DNA of 64,000 bases from an uncultured Arenicella sp. (GTDB lineage: Bacteria > Pseudomonadota > Gammaproteobacteria > Arenicellales > Arenicellaceae). Below, piece after piece: positions 1-8,598 of this stretch (the stretch's first letter is position 1; each line of letters starts with the position of its first letter). The DNA lies in contig CANMNN010000020.1 in the NCBI GenBank assembly GCA_947499305.1, forward strand, positions 16,436 through 80,435, in the 5' to 3' direction. The position numbers and the translations under genes are program-made. The notes beneath the pieces are model-generated. The model saw only the letters and a list, made by a program, of their open reading frames with translations. It ran no database searches and was not told the origin of the DNA.

Positions 1-1
1 C

Positions 2-466
2 GCTCATACAACTGAGATCAAACGTATGACGGTTTGGGGAAATCACTCAAATACTCAATATCCTGATATCAGCAACGCGACCGTAAGTGGCAAAGCGGCA
101 TCTGATTTGGTTGACCAAGCTTGGTTAGAAGAAAACTTCATTCCAACTGTTCAAGAGCGTGGCGCGGCGATTATTAAAGCACGTGGCGCTTCAAGTGCAG
201 CGTCAGCAGCGGCAGCTGCAATCGACCACATGCGTACCTGGGCTTTGGGCACGGCTGAAGGCGATTGGGTTAGCATGGGCATTCCAAGTGATGGCAGCTA
301 CGATATCGAACCGGGCATCATGTTCTCTTACCCAGTTACGTGCAAAGACGGTAAGTACGAAATTGTACAAGGCTTGGAGATCAGCGAATTCAGTCGTTCT
401 CGTATGGACGTCACTGAAAACGAGCTGCGAGAAGAGCGAGCGGCAATTGCTCACTTACTTGGCTAA
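2..466 (+). CDS. mdh: Malate dehydrogenase, C-terminal part (5' truncated by window edge)
   Basis: The open frame runs in from the window edge, so the first in-frame ATG at 26 is internal and not the true start. The visible ~154 residues contain [12 protein letters not shown], the conserved substrate-domain segment with the catalytic histidine region of cytosolic-type malate dehydrogenases, followed by [17 protein letters not shown] and the IPSDGSY segment. The enzyme interconverts malate and oxaloacetate with NAD in the TCA cycle, in the cytoplasm. The N-terminal Rossmann domain lies outside the window. A strong intrinsic terminator follows 36 bases after the stop, so this is the end of its transcript. 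Confidence 0.93.
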   Translation, partial: AHTTEIKRMTVWGNHSNTQYPDISNATVSGKAASDLVDQAWLEENFIPTVQERGAAIIKARGASSAASAAAAAIDHMRTWALGTAEGDWVSMGIPSDGSYDIEPGIMFSYPVTCKDGKYEIVQGLEISEFSRSRMDVTENELREERAAIAHLLG

Positions 467-501
467 GCTTATTGTAAGCTAACTTAAGTAAAGCGTTTTA
501 T

Positions 502-538
502 AAAAGGCCATTGCAAGGTTTCTTGCGGTGGCCTTTTT
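502..538 (+). terminator. Intrinsic terminator after mdh
   Basis: The arms GGCCATTGCAAG and CTTGCGGTGGCC pair over 12 positions with two G-U wobbles around a four-base loop, flanked by AAAA on the left and followed by TTTTT. This is a textbook rho-independent terminator for the malate dehydrogenase transcript. The A-rich left flank means it could also stop the convergent DUF1244 transcript. Confidence 0.9.
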
Positions 539-566
539 AATTTCAGCAGACGTTTTGAAGGAGAAT

Positions 567-851
567 TTAAGTTTTTCGAGCGTTAAACGCCGCCATTTGC
601 TCGGGCGTAGCTTCAGTTTGATGCTTCTCCTTCCACTCGGAGTAGGGCATTTTATAGACGATCTCCCTGGCTTGCTCTAAGTCTATTTCTTCACCTAAAT
701 CTTTCGCTGCAGCCGAATACCATTTAGCTAAACAATTACGACAAAAGTTCGCGAGGTTCATAAGGTCGATATTCTGCACATCTTTGCGGCTATCCAAGTG
801 TTCTAGTAGTCGGCGAAACGCGGCTGCTTCAATTTCAGTTTGGTTGTTCAT
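567..851 (-). CDS. DUF1244 family protein
   Basis: This 94-residue protein matches my memory of the small DUF1244 (SMc04008-like) family. It has the diagnostic core FRRLLEHLDSRKDVQNIDLM followed by NLANFCRNCLAKWY and a C-terminal MPYSEWKEKHQ. The family is widespread in proteobacteria, all-helical and cytoplasmic; its biochemical role is not established. The two cysteines in CRNC are conserved in the family. It is a single gene, convergent with malate dehydrogenase and about 33 bases downstream of the flavodoxin-like gene on the same strand, so the two may share a transcript. Confidence 0.85.
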   Translation of the reverse strand: MNNQTEIEAAAFRRLLEHLDSRKDVQNIDLMNLANFCRNCLAKWYSAAAKDLGEEIDLEQAREIVYKMPYSEWKEKHQTEATPEQMAAFNARKT

Positions 852-884
852 GGTGTCTGGGTAGTAAAGTTGTAATGTATTCTA

Positions 885-1349
885 TTATATGATGCCAGCA
901 TCGAGGCTCGCGGCCATGGTTAGGCCAAGCTTCTCACATTGATCTAGAAAGTCGTGGTTAAACTCTCCTCGACAAATAAGTGGCTCCTGAACCAATCGCC
1001 ACTTCATGCCAGTTGTTATACTTTGGATGGCTGTTCGTGTACCGGTCCCATCATGACCGGCTCTCACATAAAATGTGAAAGGTAAACCTTCAGTGTTTTC
1101 AGCGCAGTCATAGAAGCATCTATCGAATACGTCTTTGATTAAGCCTGCCATGTATCCTAGGTTCTCTGTAGTCCCTATCACGATAGCATCCGCTGAGTTA
1201 ATATCTTTGGGTTGAGTGTTTAATGGTTTAAGAACCTTTACTTCAATATTTTCTACTCGATCATCTGAAGCTCCTTTGATCAGTGCGTCAAGCATTCTCT
1301 GTGTATTCTCAGACGGTACATGTGCGATTACGAGTAGTCTCTTCTTCAT
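885..1349 (-). CDS. Flavodoxin-like NAD(P)H oxidoreductase family protein
   Basis: The 154-residue protein has a flavodoxin-like fold: beta-1 at KKRLLVIAHVPS followed by ENTQRMLDALIKGA as the phosphate-binding helix, then ADAIVIGTTENLGYMAGLIKD, the usual second FMN-contact loop of flavodoxin and WrbA-type proteins. It is shorter than WrbA (about 190-200) and close in size to classical flavodoxins, so it is probably a small FMN protein or quinone reductase relative. No signal peptide is seen. Its start is an ATG at 1349. The electron donor and acceptor cannot be told from the sequence. Confidence 0.7.
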   Translation of the reverse strand: MKKRLLVIAHVPSENTQRMLDALIKGASDDRVENIEVKVLKPLNTQPKDINSADAIVIGTTENLGYMAGLIKDVFDRCFYDCAENTEGLPFTFYVRAGHDGTGTRTAIQSITTGMKWRLVQEPLICRGEFNHDFLDQCEKLGLTMAASLDAGII

Positions 1350-1729
1350 GGCCGTCGGCCCCCAATGTAGTGGCTTTAGAATTATATACCTTCAGTTGAT
1401 TTCTCTGCACAACAAAATTTTTGATGTTTAAATACTTACTATACGTTGATTAGCACAAGATCGATGTAAGCGGTATCATCTTCATAGAACATGCCAATTA
1501 AGCTCATTCCTCAGTGGTTTGGTTTATGTGGCTAAATTCTTCATCACGAAAAAAGATCGATAATCAAGATGAGGGCTGGAACAAAGGTTTCCCACCTCTC
1601 AAATCAACCAATCTAAGAGGCGGCAAGCTTGAATAGTTTGCACATGCCTAGAGTTAGGTCCTCTGAAGGGTTGGAAGTAGCTCAGAGATGAAAACAGTGA
1701 GCTGTTCCTCTCATTTAAGTAAATAAATC
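1350..1729. other. Intergenic region, no gene seen
   Basis: This 380-base stretch separates the divergent flavodoxin-like and histidine kinase genes and must hold both promoters. I see no convincing small gene, RNA or terminator. The short arms CCTCT and AGAGG near 1597-1621 are too weak to call. Confidence 0.5.
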
Positions 1730-3448
1730 ATGGACTCAAACTTCAGACTCTATTTATATCACGAACGAGCTAACAGCTTAGCCGATCACGCAAAAGCAAG
1801 GGTCATTGGTCAATCGATCAATAGTGTTTTGACTTTTTTAGTTCTACGTTCACTGGGCGTCGACGACCTTATTTTTGTTTGGCTTGCCATTGCTTTGGCA
1901 TCTTCTATTATTATGTTCTTTGTTACGAAGGCGCTTGTACCTCACAAAAATATTTTCACTATTCAACGTTGGAGAATTGCAAATATGGCTTGCGCATTTT
2001 GCGTTGGCTTCACTTGGAGCTTAGCTCCAGCGACTTTTTTTCTACATGAAAGTGTGTTTTTCTATGTGGTAATTGTTTCAATTTACTCTGGCTACGTTGC
2101 TTCATCATTAGCCGTGAGTTCTATCTATAGATATTCATTCGTTGCTTTTTCACTGGGAATCACGATTCCGTTTGTGTTCCGGCTTTTTTATGAAGGCGGG
2201 TTCGACAACAATGCTATCGCTGTATTAATGATCCACTTTATAATTATGATGGCGGCAGTATCTACAAACATGCACAAGCAATTTATTAAGTCAGTAGCGA
2301 TTCAATATGAAAATGAACGGCTTATCGACCAGCTTGACCATGAAAAAAACCTAGCACAAGCAGCTGTCTCATCTAAAGACAAATTTTTAGCAGCAGCGAG
2401 CCATGATTTACGCCAACCGCTGAACGCCATTGGGTTATTTTCCGAAGCATTGGTGCCACTTCAAAGTGAGACAAAGGGAAAACAAATTGTAGTAAAGATT
2501 CGACAGTCGTTAACAGGTCTAAATCGGATGTTAAACGCTTTATTAGATATTTCGCGTTTGGATTCGGATACAGTAGTCAATAACCCAAAGCACCTGGTTT
2601 TACATACCATTGTTAATCAACTCGCTGAAGAGTATCGACATAACGCGAAGAAAATACCGATTACGATTGATCTTCCCAGTGATGTCATTGTTTACGCTGA
2701 TCCAACAATCCTCTATCGTATTTTAAATAACCTTCTTGATAACGCGATTAAATATTCCAACGAAGGCCAGATTAATATTGAATGTGAGTTAAGCAAGACC
2801 AATCTTGTTTATGTGAAAATTATCGATAGCGGAATAGGAATTCCTGAAGATAAAATATCGATCGTGTTCGATGAGTTTCACCAATTAAATAATCCTGAGC
2901 GTGATCGCGAAAAAGGCCTGGGGCTTGGGTTAGCAATTGTTAAACGGCTTTGCGGGATTGCAAATATCGAGTTAAATATCGAGTCTGAACTAAATGTAGG
3001 AACTGAGGTAAAGCTTGCTCTCCCTGAGGGCTTGGCTAAGCCAAATGAACATGAAGATATTCAGGAACCGGTAGTCTCTTTAAAGGCTAAGTACATTTTA
3101 GTTATTGATGACGAAAAGAATATTTTAGAGGGAATGCAATATTTGCTTACAAGTTATGGCTGCGATGTAGTTACTGCGGACTCGCAGTCAAATGCACTAG
3201 TCACTTTAAGACAACGAAACAGCGTTCCGGATCTTATTATTAGTGATCTTAGGTTGCGAGAAGGTCTCACTGGCATCGATGCAATTGACGCAATTAGAGA
3301 TGAATACAATTGTGATATTCCGGCACTTCTTATTACAGGCGATACCGCGCCTGACAAAATAATTGAAGCTCAACAATACTCAACCTTATACAAACCGGTA
3401 GAGCCAGAAGAATTGAAGCTCAGGATTAATCAGCTTCTAAACCCTTAA
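1730..3448 (+). CDS. Hybrid sensor histidine kinase / response regulator
   Basis: The N-terminal ~185 residues hold about six hydrophobic segments (roughly 30-68, 84-128 and 135-180), a membrane sensor without a recognisable extracytoplasmic domain. A short coiled-coil linker (about 190-215) leads to the H-box ASHDLRQPL with the phospho-acceptor His at residue 225. The ATPase domain follows: the N-box is NNLLDNAIKYS, the G1 box DSGIGIPED and the G2 box GLGLGLAI. A C-terminal receiver domain begins at YILVIDDEKN, with acceptor Asp506 in IISDLR and the conserved Lys in LYKPVE. This layout is typical of orphan hybrid kinases of the DLRQPL class. The neighbouring convergent LuxR-type regulator is the obvious partner, though pairing is inferred from position only. 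Confidence 0.92.
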   Translation: MDSNFRLYLYHERANSLADHAKARVIGQSINSVLTFLVLRSLGVDDLIFVWLAIALASSIIMFFVTKALVPHKNIFTIQRWRIANMACAFCVGFTWSLAPATFFLHESVFFYVVIVSIYSGYVASSLAVSSIYRYSFVAFSLGITIPFVFRLFYEGGFDNNAIAVLMIHFIIMMAAVSTNMHKQFIKSVAIQYENERLIDQLDHEKNLAQAAVSSKDKFLAAASHDLRQPLNAIGLFSEALVPLQSETKGKQIVVKIRQSLTGLNRMLNALLDISRLDSDTVVNNPKHLVLHTIVNQLAEEYRHNAKKIPITIDLPSDVIVYADPTILYRILNNLLDNAIKYSNEGQINIECELSKTNLVYVKIIDSGIGIPEDKISIVFDEFHQLNNPERDREKGLGLGLAIVKRLCGIANIELNIESELNVGTEVKLALPEGLAKPNEHEDIQEPVVSLKAKYILVIDDEKNILEGMQYLLTSYGCDVVTADSQSNALVTLRQRNSVPDLIISDLRLREGLTGIDAIDAIRDEYNCDIPALLITGDTAPDKIIEAQQYSTLYKPVEPEELKLRINQLLNP

Positions 3449-4086
3449 ATAAGCTTTTGTTCTTGCGCAATTTGGACACAGGAAGTCCTGTTGTTAACGC
3501 CGAACTTGGTAAACAGCCGTTCAACATGGCCTTTTACTGAAGAGGGTTTAATTCCTAATACCAATGCAATTTGCTTGTTTTGCAAGCCATCGCGCATCAA
3601 CTCGAGCACTTGGTGTTGGCGCTCGGTTAGCGCTTCAGAATCAGGAATCGATTGGTCGTCACTACTTTTCCAATCTATCTCACCATCCCAGGCCAAAGGT
3701 AGGTATCTCTTGCCTTCTAAGAGTTGTCTAGACGCGTCTATAAACTCCTTGCTGCTGCTATCTTTGGGAATGAAACCTTGTGCCCCTAGGCTGATGGCTC
3801 GCTCAATTTCGACTCTCTTGTCAGAGCCTGAAATTACTGCTACGACTATCGATATTGATTGTGCGTTTACTGCGCTAAGAAAGCTAAAGCCAGACAAGTT
3901 AGGCATGTGTAAGTCGATAAGAACTAAATCGAAACCTTTTAGCTTGTCTAAATCAGTAAGAAAGTGTTGAGCCTTGTTACTTGTTTCTACCTCAAAGTGA
4001 TGACTACTAGATTCTAAAATCATCGCCAAACCTTCAGCAAAGAGATGGTGGTCGTCTATAACTAAAATTTTTCTGGTGGCACTCAT
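3445..4086 (-). CDS. LuxR/NarL-family response regulator
   Basis: A receiver domain begins with KILVIDDHHLFAEGLAMIL, with the phospho-acceptor Asp at about residue 58 in LVLIDLHMPN. A C-terminal LuxR-type helix-turn-helix follows: LTERQHQVLELMRDGLQNKQ and IALVLGIKPSSVKGHVERLF. It is a cytoplasmic transcription factor. I prefer the ATG at 4086 over the GTG one codon upstream. Its stop codon overlaps that of the convergent hybrid kinase by four bases, so the two genes end on each other and are transcribed separately. The overlap and family pairing suggest a phosphorelay pair; its targets are unknown. Confidence 0.9.
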   Translation of the reverse strand: MSATRKILVIDDHHLFAEGLAMILESSSHHFEVETSNKAQHFLTDLDKLKGFDLVLIDLHMPNLSGFSFLSAVNAQSISIVVAVISGSDKRVEIERAISLGAQGFIPKDSSSKEFIDASRQLLEGKRYLPLAWDGEIDWKSSDDQSIPDSEALTERQHQVLELMRDGLQNKQIALVLGIKPSSVKGHVERLFTKFGVNNRTSCVQIAQEQKLI

Positions 4087-4350
4087 CACAATGTTGCTTG
4101 TTGACTATTAATAGACGTTCTCTTCAGCTTTTAGCATATCAGAGGAACTACTGATCTGGTCAAGGGGTCATACGGCCCGTTTGTCGATATCACAATAGAG
4201 ATTATAGTCGCCGCTAGTTAAGTGCCAGCGCACTAATTTGAAGTTGACTGAAGCTAGTTACACAAGTAGTGGGATCAATCTCATACAAGCTTCAACTTTA
4301 CTGTGTTGCTTGGCAACGCGAAAAATTAACCTTAAATGAGAATATGCAAG

Positions 4351-5817
4351 ATGGGCTACCTTCTAAGAACATTGGTAATCAAAAAAATTGTCATGATCGC
4401 TATATTGATGTTATGCGCATTAGCCAACGCATCGGTGCCAAGCACAATCAACTATCAGGGATACCTTACTGACTCGGCAGGCGAACCAATAAATCAGACA
4501 CAAACTATTACTTTTAGAATTTATTCCCAAGCCAATGGTGGTATTGAGCTTTGGAGCGACACCAAATCGCTTGCAATTGATCAAGGTGCCTTTTCCACAG
4601 AGCTCGGTGACGGCATTAACGCTTTTCCGAATAACTTATTCGACGGCCCGCTATTTTTAGGCATCAGTGTGAATACCGACGCTGAAATGAGCCCGCGCAC
4701 CTCGTTAACCAGTGCACCATTTGCACTGAACGCCGAACGTCTAGGTGGTCAAACAGCGGCGGATCTCAGCTATACAGATGCCGAAGCCGTTACCGCAATG
4801 GGAGTCAGAAGCAATAGCAACCCCTTTAATCATAGCCGTTATACCGACACAAACGCTCGAGCGGCAATGGGAACTCGGTCTAATACAAATGATTTAAATC
4901 ACGACCGCTATACCGATACAGAAGCTCGATCTGCGATGGGTACTCGTTCAGATAGTAATGATTTGAATCACGACAAATACACCAATGCAAATGCGGTAGC
5001 CGCTATTAAAGCTGCAGATGGCGCAGGTTCAAACCTAGATGCCGATTTGTTAGACGGTATGCAAGCCAGTGATATTATCGCGGCTGCTAGTGCCCCTCAA
5101 GGCACTGCGATCACTGGGCCGACTACAATTACGTCGGGTGGTAGGTACTATTTAGCCAATGATATTTCAAGCACATCAACGGGCGTAATTAGCATAAGCG
5201 CTCCCGGAGAGAATGTCATTTTAGATCTGAACAACAAAACTATTTCTAGTACCAGCGTTGCCGCAGGTAGCTCTCTAGTAAGGTTGTTTAGCACGTCAAC
5301 AATTGAAATTATGAATGGCACTATTCAAGGAGTCGTTGGTGCACTCAGCCCCCAAGCGATACTAACCAATAGTACAGCAATCAATAGACTCGTACTAAAA
5401 GACTTAACCATAGTTGACACATCTGGCGTTACAGTAGGAGGCAATGGTGCTTGTTTTATTGAAAACAATATAATCAATGGCGACTCTACTAACACGGGGT
5501 TTTCAACGCCGTCTATTGAATCGCGAGGGTTAGGTATGACGTGCAGAAATGGCTTTGTACAAAACAATGTTGTTACAAATTCAGTATTTACAGGCACTAC
5601 GGCAAGTGGTACCGGTGGAATGAACCTCAATGGGACGTTCGTAGTAAAGAATAATGTAATCAGAAATGTATTGTTGCATTCGGGTGTATGTTTCAGGCTA
5701 GTTCGAGGCTTGGCGACACAAAATGTAACCAGTGGCTGTGAAACAAACAGCGCCAACGATGCGGGTGACGTTTTACTAAGCAGTGGCGCTACAGGTATCG
5801 ACAACGCCGAAGGTTAA
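4351..5817 (+). CDS. Exported repeat / right-handed beta-helix protein
   Basis: This secreted protein of unknown function has three visible parts. First comes a signal peptide (LVIKKIVMIAILMLCALANA, cleavage likely before SVPS). Next is a beta-rich module, INYQGYLTDSAGEPI to FSTELGDG, of a kind common at the N terminus of tail-fibre-like and collagen-like exported proteins. Then come tandem 23-residue units beginning YTDAEA and ending NH(S/D)RYTD, leading into GAGSNLDADLLDGMQAS. The last ~230 residues look like a right-handed parallel beta-helix, with VILDLNNKTIS, IEIMNGTIQG and several NNVI turns (NosD/pectate-lyase-like). ATG codons at 4336, 4351 and 4393 could each start it; 4351 gives a conventional n-region. 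It is probably a surface or extracellular protein. The two following genes also encode exported proteins. Confidence 0.65.
   Translation: MGYLLRTLVIKKIVMIAILMLCALANASVPSTINYQGYLTDSAGEPINQTQTITFRIYSQANGGIELWSDTKSLAIDQGAFSTELGDGINAFPNNLFDGPLFLGISVNTDAEMSPRTSLTSAPFALNAERLGGQTAADLSYTDAEAVTAMGVRSNSNPFNHSRYTDTNARAAMGTRSNTNDLNHDRYTDTEARSAMGTRSDSNDLNHDKYTNANAVAAIKAADGAGSNLDADLLDGMQASDIIAAASAPQGTAITGPTTITSGGRYYLANDISSTSTGVISISAPGENVILDLNNKTISSTSVAAGSSLVRLFSTSTIEIMNGTIQGVVGALSPQAILTNSTAINRLVLKDLTIVDTSGVTVGGNGACFIENNIINGDSTNTGFSTPSIESRGLGMTCRNGFVQNNVVTNSVFTGTTASGTGGMNLNGTFVVKNNVIRNVLLHSGVCFRLVRGLATQNVTSGCETNSANDAGDVLLSSGATGIDNAEG
4771..4998 (+). repeat. 69-bp tandem repeats inside the beta-helix protein gene
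   Basis: The codons for YT(D/N) recur at 4771, 4840, 4909 and 4978, an exact 69-base (23-residue) period. Each unit reads roughly YTDxxAxxAMGxRSxxNxxNHxx. The DNA copies have diverged at many third positions, so this is an old protein repeat rather than a recent expansion. Confidence 0.85.
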
Positions 5818-5850
5818 TACTATTGATTGTACAGCAGGAGCTCAACAGTA

Positions 5851-6450
5851 ATGACAATCAGAACACTAAAACTTAGCCGCGGCTATCTTGATATGAAAGT
5901 GTTCAGCTATGTTTTGAGTTTTCTCAGTGTTCTGACGTTAATGTTCGTTAGCGTTACGACGCATGCCGAACAAGTTTATTTTAAACTTGTTGGTGATTCT
6001 ATGGAGCCAAAATTTGAAAATGGTGACATCGTTTTAGTCGACACGTCGGCTTATCAGGGCATGCCTCCTTCCAGAGGAGACTCTGTGGTGGTGCTATTAC
6101 GGGGACAAACTCTGCCAATGTTGAAAACTGTGGTTGCGGTAGCTGGCGATAAAGTTCGAATAGAGAACAAGCAACTCATTGTGAACAGAAAAAGACTACT
6201 CTTACGGCCTGCCAGCAAAGGTGTTGATGTTATTAAAATGCAAATACAGCAATATGATAACCGTGTGCCTGACAATAGCGTCATTGTGCTTGGAGAAAAT
6301 CAATCGACAAGCTACGACAGCCGTCAGCTTGGTTTTATCAGCGTAGAGCAGTTAGCGGGCAAAGTCGTTAGGCACAAAACGGTTGAGCTGTCGCAGACTA
6401 CCGCATCGTCAAAAAACTATCGTCTGCAGAATGGGCTCGGCACTAATTAA
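5851..6450 (+). CDS. Signal peptidase I-like protein (S26 family)
   Basis: All the signal peptidase I boxes are present in this ~199-residue protein. The catalytic serine lies in GDSMEP (residue 50 from the ATG at 5851), the catalytic lysine in LKTVVAVAGD (residue 92), and the C-terminal box is GENQSTSYDSRQLG. A single hydrophobic segment (VFSYVLSFLSVLTLMFVSV) precedes the serine, so it is membrane-anchored with a periplasmic active site, unless the THA/EQ site is itself cleaved. The ATG at 5851 has GCAGGAG upstream; a TTG at 5827 is less likely. It is smaller than housekeeping LepB. Sitting between two exported-protein genes, it may mature one of them, which is an inference. Confidence 0.85.
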   Translation: MTIRTLKLSRGYLDMKVFSYVLSFLSVLTLMFVSVTTHAEQVYFKLVGDSMEPKFENGDIVLVDTSAYQGMPPSRGDSVVVLLRGQTLPMLKTVVAVAGDKVRIENKQLIVNRKRLLLRPASKGVDVIKMQIQQYDNRVPDNSVIVLGENQSTSYDSRQLGFISVEQLAGKVVRHKTVELSQTTASSKNYRLQNGLGTN

Positions 6451-6502
6451 TTTAGTCATGCGGATTAACGAAACAGCGACTCAAAACAATAGGAATTTAG
6501 TA

Positions 6503-6823
6503 ATGACTAAGTTAATTCTAATCATTTTTAGTCTAGGCATATTGTCAATATTTAGCGACGTTGTAAACGCAGAGCAATCGGCCTCTGCCAATTTCACGCT
6601 GAGGGGCGACGGCTTTGCCAGCGCTAACTCGATGTCATCGCCGAATTATCAACTGTTTAGTGTGCTGGGCGATTCACGCGCAGTTGGTGTTAGCACGTCG
6701 CACTCCTTTGAGGTCTCGAGCTCTTTGGTGTTTCTCTTTAGGTCTGGAGACGCTCAGGGTGACGATCTTCTATGTCTACCTATTCGCGCTAGCAACGGTG
6801 CAATAGCCTTGATATGTCTGTAA
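6503..6823 (+). CDS. Small secreted protein of unknown function
   Basis: From the ATG at 6503 (preceded by AGGAATTT) this encodes 106 residues with a clear signal peptide, LILIIFSLGILSIFSDVVNA, then EQSASANFTLRGDGFASANS. The motif of small-residue strands around SPNYQLFSVLGDSRAVG resembles short beta-sheet modules found at the N terminus of some exported proteins. An open extension back to 6383 overlaps the S26 gene in another frame and lacks features of its own. I do not recognise a family. It is the last gene of the 4351-6823 exported-protein cluster and a possible client of the S26 peptidase. Confidence 0.6.
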   Translation: MTKLILIIFSLGILSIFSDVVNAEQSASANFTLRGDGFASANSMSSPNYQLFSVLGDSRAVGVSTSHSFEVSSSLVFLFRSGDAQGDDLLCLPIRASNGAIALICL

Positions 6824-6991
6824 CTACCTTTGCAGATGAATTCTATCGAATCTGTCAAAGCTACTGGTTTTTCAAATGAGTAAAAAATTAAAATCCGTAG
6901 AGTGCTAAATTTAAACTAGGAAGTGACAAGATGAGTTTTCGTTAATGTCTAAAATAAAGTCTGATATTAGTTAATACAGCAACCCCTACTT

Positions 6992-7777
6992 TTAAGTCGT
7001 AGCTAATGTTTTAGCCAAGGTTTTAGTTAAGCCTAGTTTTTGACGTGCTTCCTGAGTTTGTTTTACCAATAGCTGTCTCACGCTGTTGCCATCATAGGCA
7101 AGCTCGTCAAATTCAATGAAGATGGCATCATGGTGCTGGCAGCGGTAAAAAGCACCGTCTGGATTTATTGCTAGCATTTCTACCGATTCAGAGTTTATAC
7201 CGGCTTTCCATTGACATATTGCCATCATGGCATCTACGTGATCATCGTTCATGTGCGTAACCATATCTAACTCTGATTCACACCATGATGGTGTCTCCAA
7301 TCTCCATTCTTGATCGCTAAACCAATGAATGTCACCAAAACCCCCAATGTATCTCGCGCGCTCTATCGTCATTTTAAAGAAATTGAATGAATGAGCTTTT
7401 TGATATTTTCTACTATCAGGGTAAAGCATAAAAAATCTTTCTGATATCGCTTCCTGTTGATCTTCGGACATCATCTGAGCGCTACCGATCAGACTCAAAC
7501 GAGCTCCAGCGTTTGGGTCGTCGGGTTGCTTACCTTTTGAAGAGCAGCCAGGGAAGACTGTAAAGCTCATCTCAGGTTTATACTGAATGTTTTTTGTATG
7601 CTGAGCTAAATCGCTGATGTAGAAAACAATATCACCTTCATGCGTACTCATAAATGTAGACACCGAGCCAAACGGAAATCCATCGCATGCTTTGGAATGC
7701 GTTGAGAGTACGCCTAGTTCGCAATTTCGGAGTAGTTGGCGAGCCTGATTGATAGAACGTTGTTTAGAGGGTTTCAT
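6992..7777 (-). CDS. hugZ: HugZ-like haem utilisation protein (pyridoxamine oxidase-like fold plus DUF2470)
   Basis: The N-terminal half is a split-barrel, flavin-reductase-like domain (LLRNCELGVLSTHSK, GFPFGSVSTFMSTHEGD, VFYISDLAQHTKNI). The C-terminal half is a DUF2470-type domain with the histidine motif MNDDHVDAMMAI and DGAFYRC. This two-domain layout matches HugZ/HutZ proteins, which bind and degrade haem in the cytoplasm. I start it at the ATG at 7777; the open frame extends to 7870 but would then overlap the upstream ATPase gene by 61 bases. It follows the hmuTUV-type transporter on the same strand, which supports a role in extracting iron from imported haem. Co-regulation by the Fur box upstream of hmuT is likely. 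Confidence 0.87.
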   Translation of the reverse strand: MKPSKQRSINQARQLLRNCELGVLSTHSKACDGFPFGSVSTFMSTHEGDIVFYISDLAQHTKNIQYKPEMSFTVFPGCSSKGKQPDDPNAGARLSLIGSAQMMSEDQQEAISERFFMLYPDSRKYQKAHSFNFFKMTIERARYIGGFGDIHWFSDQEWRLETPSWCESELDMVTHMNDDHVDAMMAICQWKAGINSESVEMLAINPDGAFYRCQHHDAIFIEFDELAYDGNSVRQLLVKQTQEARQKLGLTKTLAKTLATT

Positions 7778-7809
7778 AATATGTCGGTAATCTAATTGTT
7801 TTGAATTGC

Positions 7810-8598
7810 TTATTGGGAAATTCGAGGAGTAATGAACGGCGCTTGAGTATCTGGATGAGCTTGTAGCCACACATCAATATTAAAGGCGCTTTTCAAGCTG
7901 CTTTCGTTGATGACCTGCTTCGGTGACCCTTGAGCTGAAATGTAACCATGCTTTAAGACAACAAGATGGTCGCAGTAAAGAGAGGCAAGGTTTAAGTCGT
8001 GCAGCACTGCGATAATGCCAATGCCTTCTTTGGCAAGTAGCTTAAGTGCATCTAGTGTCTGGTATTGCTGGTAGAGATCGAGCGCGGAGATTGGTTCATC
8101 AAGCAATAAGTATTGATGCTTTTGTCGATGCTGATTTGAAAACAGTTGAGCCGTCACACGTGCAAGTTGAACGCGTTGACGCTCGCCGCCGGAGAGCGTT
8201 AGGTAATTTTGATTAGCTAAATGCAGTACGTTAAACCGTGACATGCAATCAGTCAGCAACTCTTGTTGTTGGCTTACATTCATCGCCGACAAGCTCAGTG
8301 CTAAACGTACGACCTCAATCGCGTTTAGCGGGAACGATAAATCACTGTGCTGTGGCAGCACCGCACGTAAAATCGAGAGCTCGCTAGCAGAGTATTCAAA
8401 GATGTTCTTACTATCGATATTCACCGAGCCAGAGTTTGGAGCATTAAGGCCGGCCATAACATTTAGTAAGGTGCTTTTACCTGCGCCATTTGCTCCGATT
8501 ACGCCAATAAAGCTACCACTTGGACACTCCATGTTGATACCCGAGAGTAGACATTTAGTGCCGACAGAGACGTCTAGGTTTTCAACTTTAAGGCTCAT
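7810..8598 (-). CDS. hmuV: Haem ABC transporter ATP-binding protein HmuV
   Basis: This 262-residue ABC ATPase has Walker A GANGAGKST, the Q-loop at LPQHSDLSF, the signature LSGGERQRVQLAR and Walker B YLLLDEPISALD, followed by the switch His in AVLHDLNLA. Length and the split near SNQHRQKHQYLLLDEP are typical of the FecE/HmuV subgroup. Its start overlaps the end of the permease gene by four bases, a translational-coupling arrangement. It powers uptake of haem across the inner membrane with the HmuU permease and HmuT binding protein. Confidence 0.93.
   Translation of the reverse strand: MSLKVENLDVSVGTKCLLSGINMECPSGSFIGVIGANGAGKSTLLNVMAGLNAPNSGSVNIDSKNIFEYSASELSILRAVLPQHSDLSFPLNAIEVVRLALSLSAMNVSQQQELLTDCMSRFNVLHLANQNYLTLSGGERQRVQLARVTAQLFSNQHRQKHQYLLLDEPISALDLYQQYQTLDALKLLAKEGIGIIAVLHDLNLASLYCDHLVVLKHGYISAQGSPKQVINESSLKSAFNIDVWLQAHPDTQAPFITPRISQ

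Noticed and set aside
3491..3970. 159-codon plus-strand frame opposite the response regulator
   Set aside because: It is a shadow of the response regulator gene on the minus strand and has no domain of its own.
4351..5817. Tail-fibre-like repeats suggesting a prophage
   Set aside because: No phage structural, integrase or lysis genes are nearby, and the protein has a Sec signal peptide, which phage tail fibres lack.
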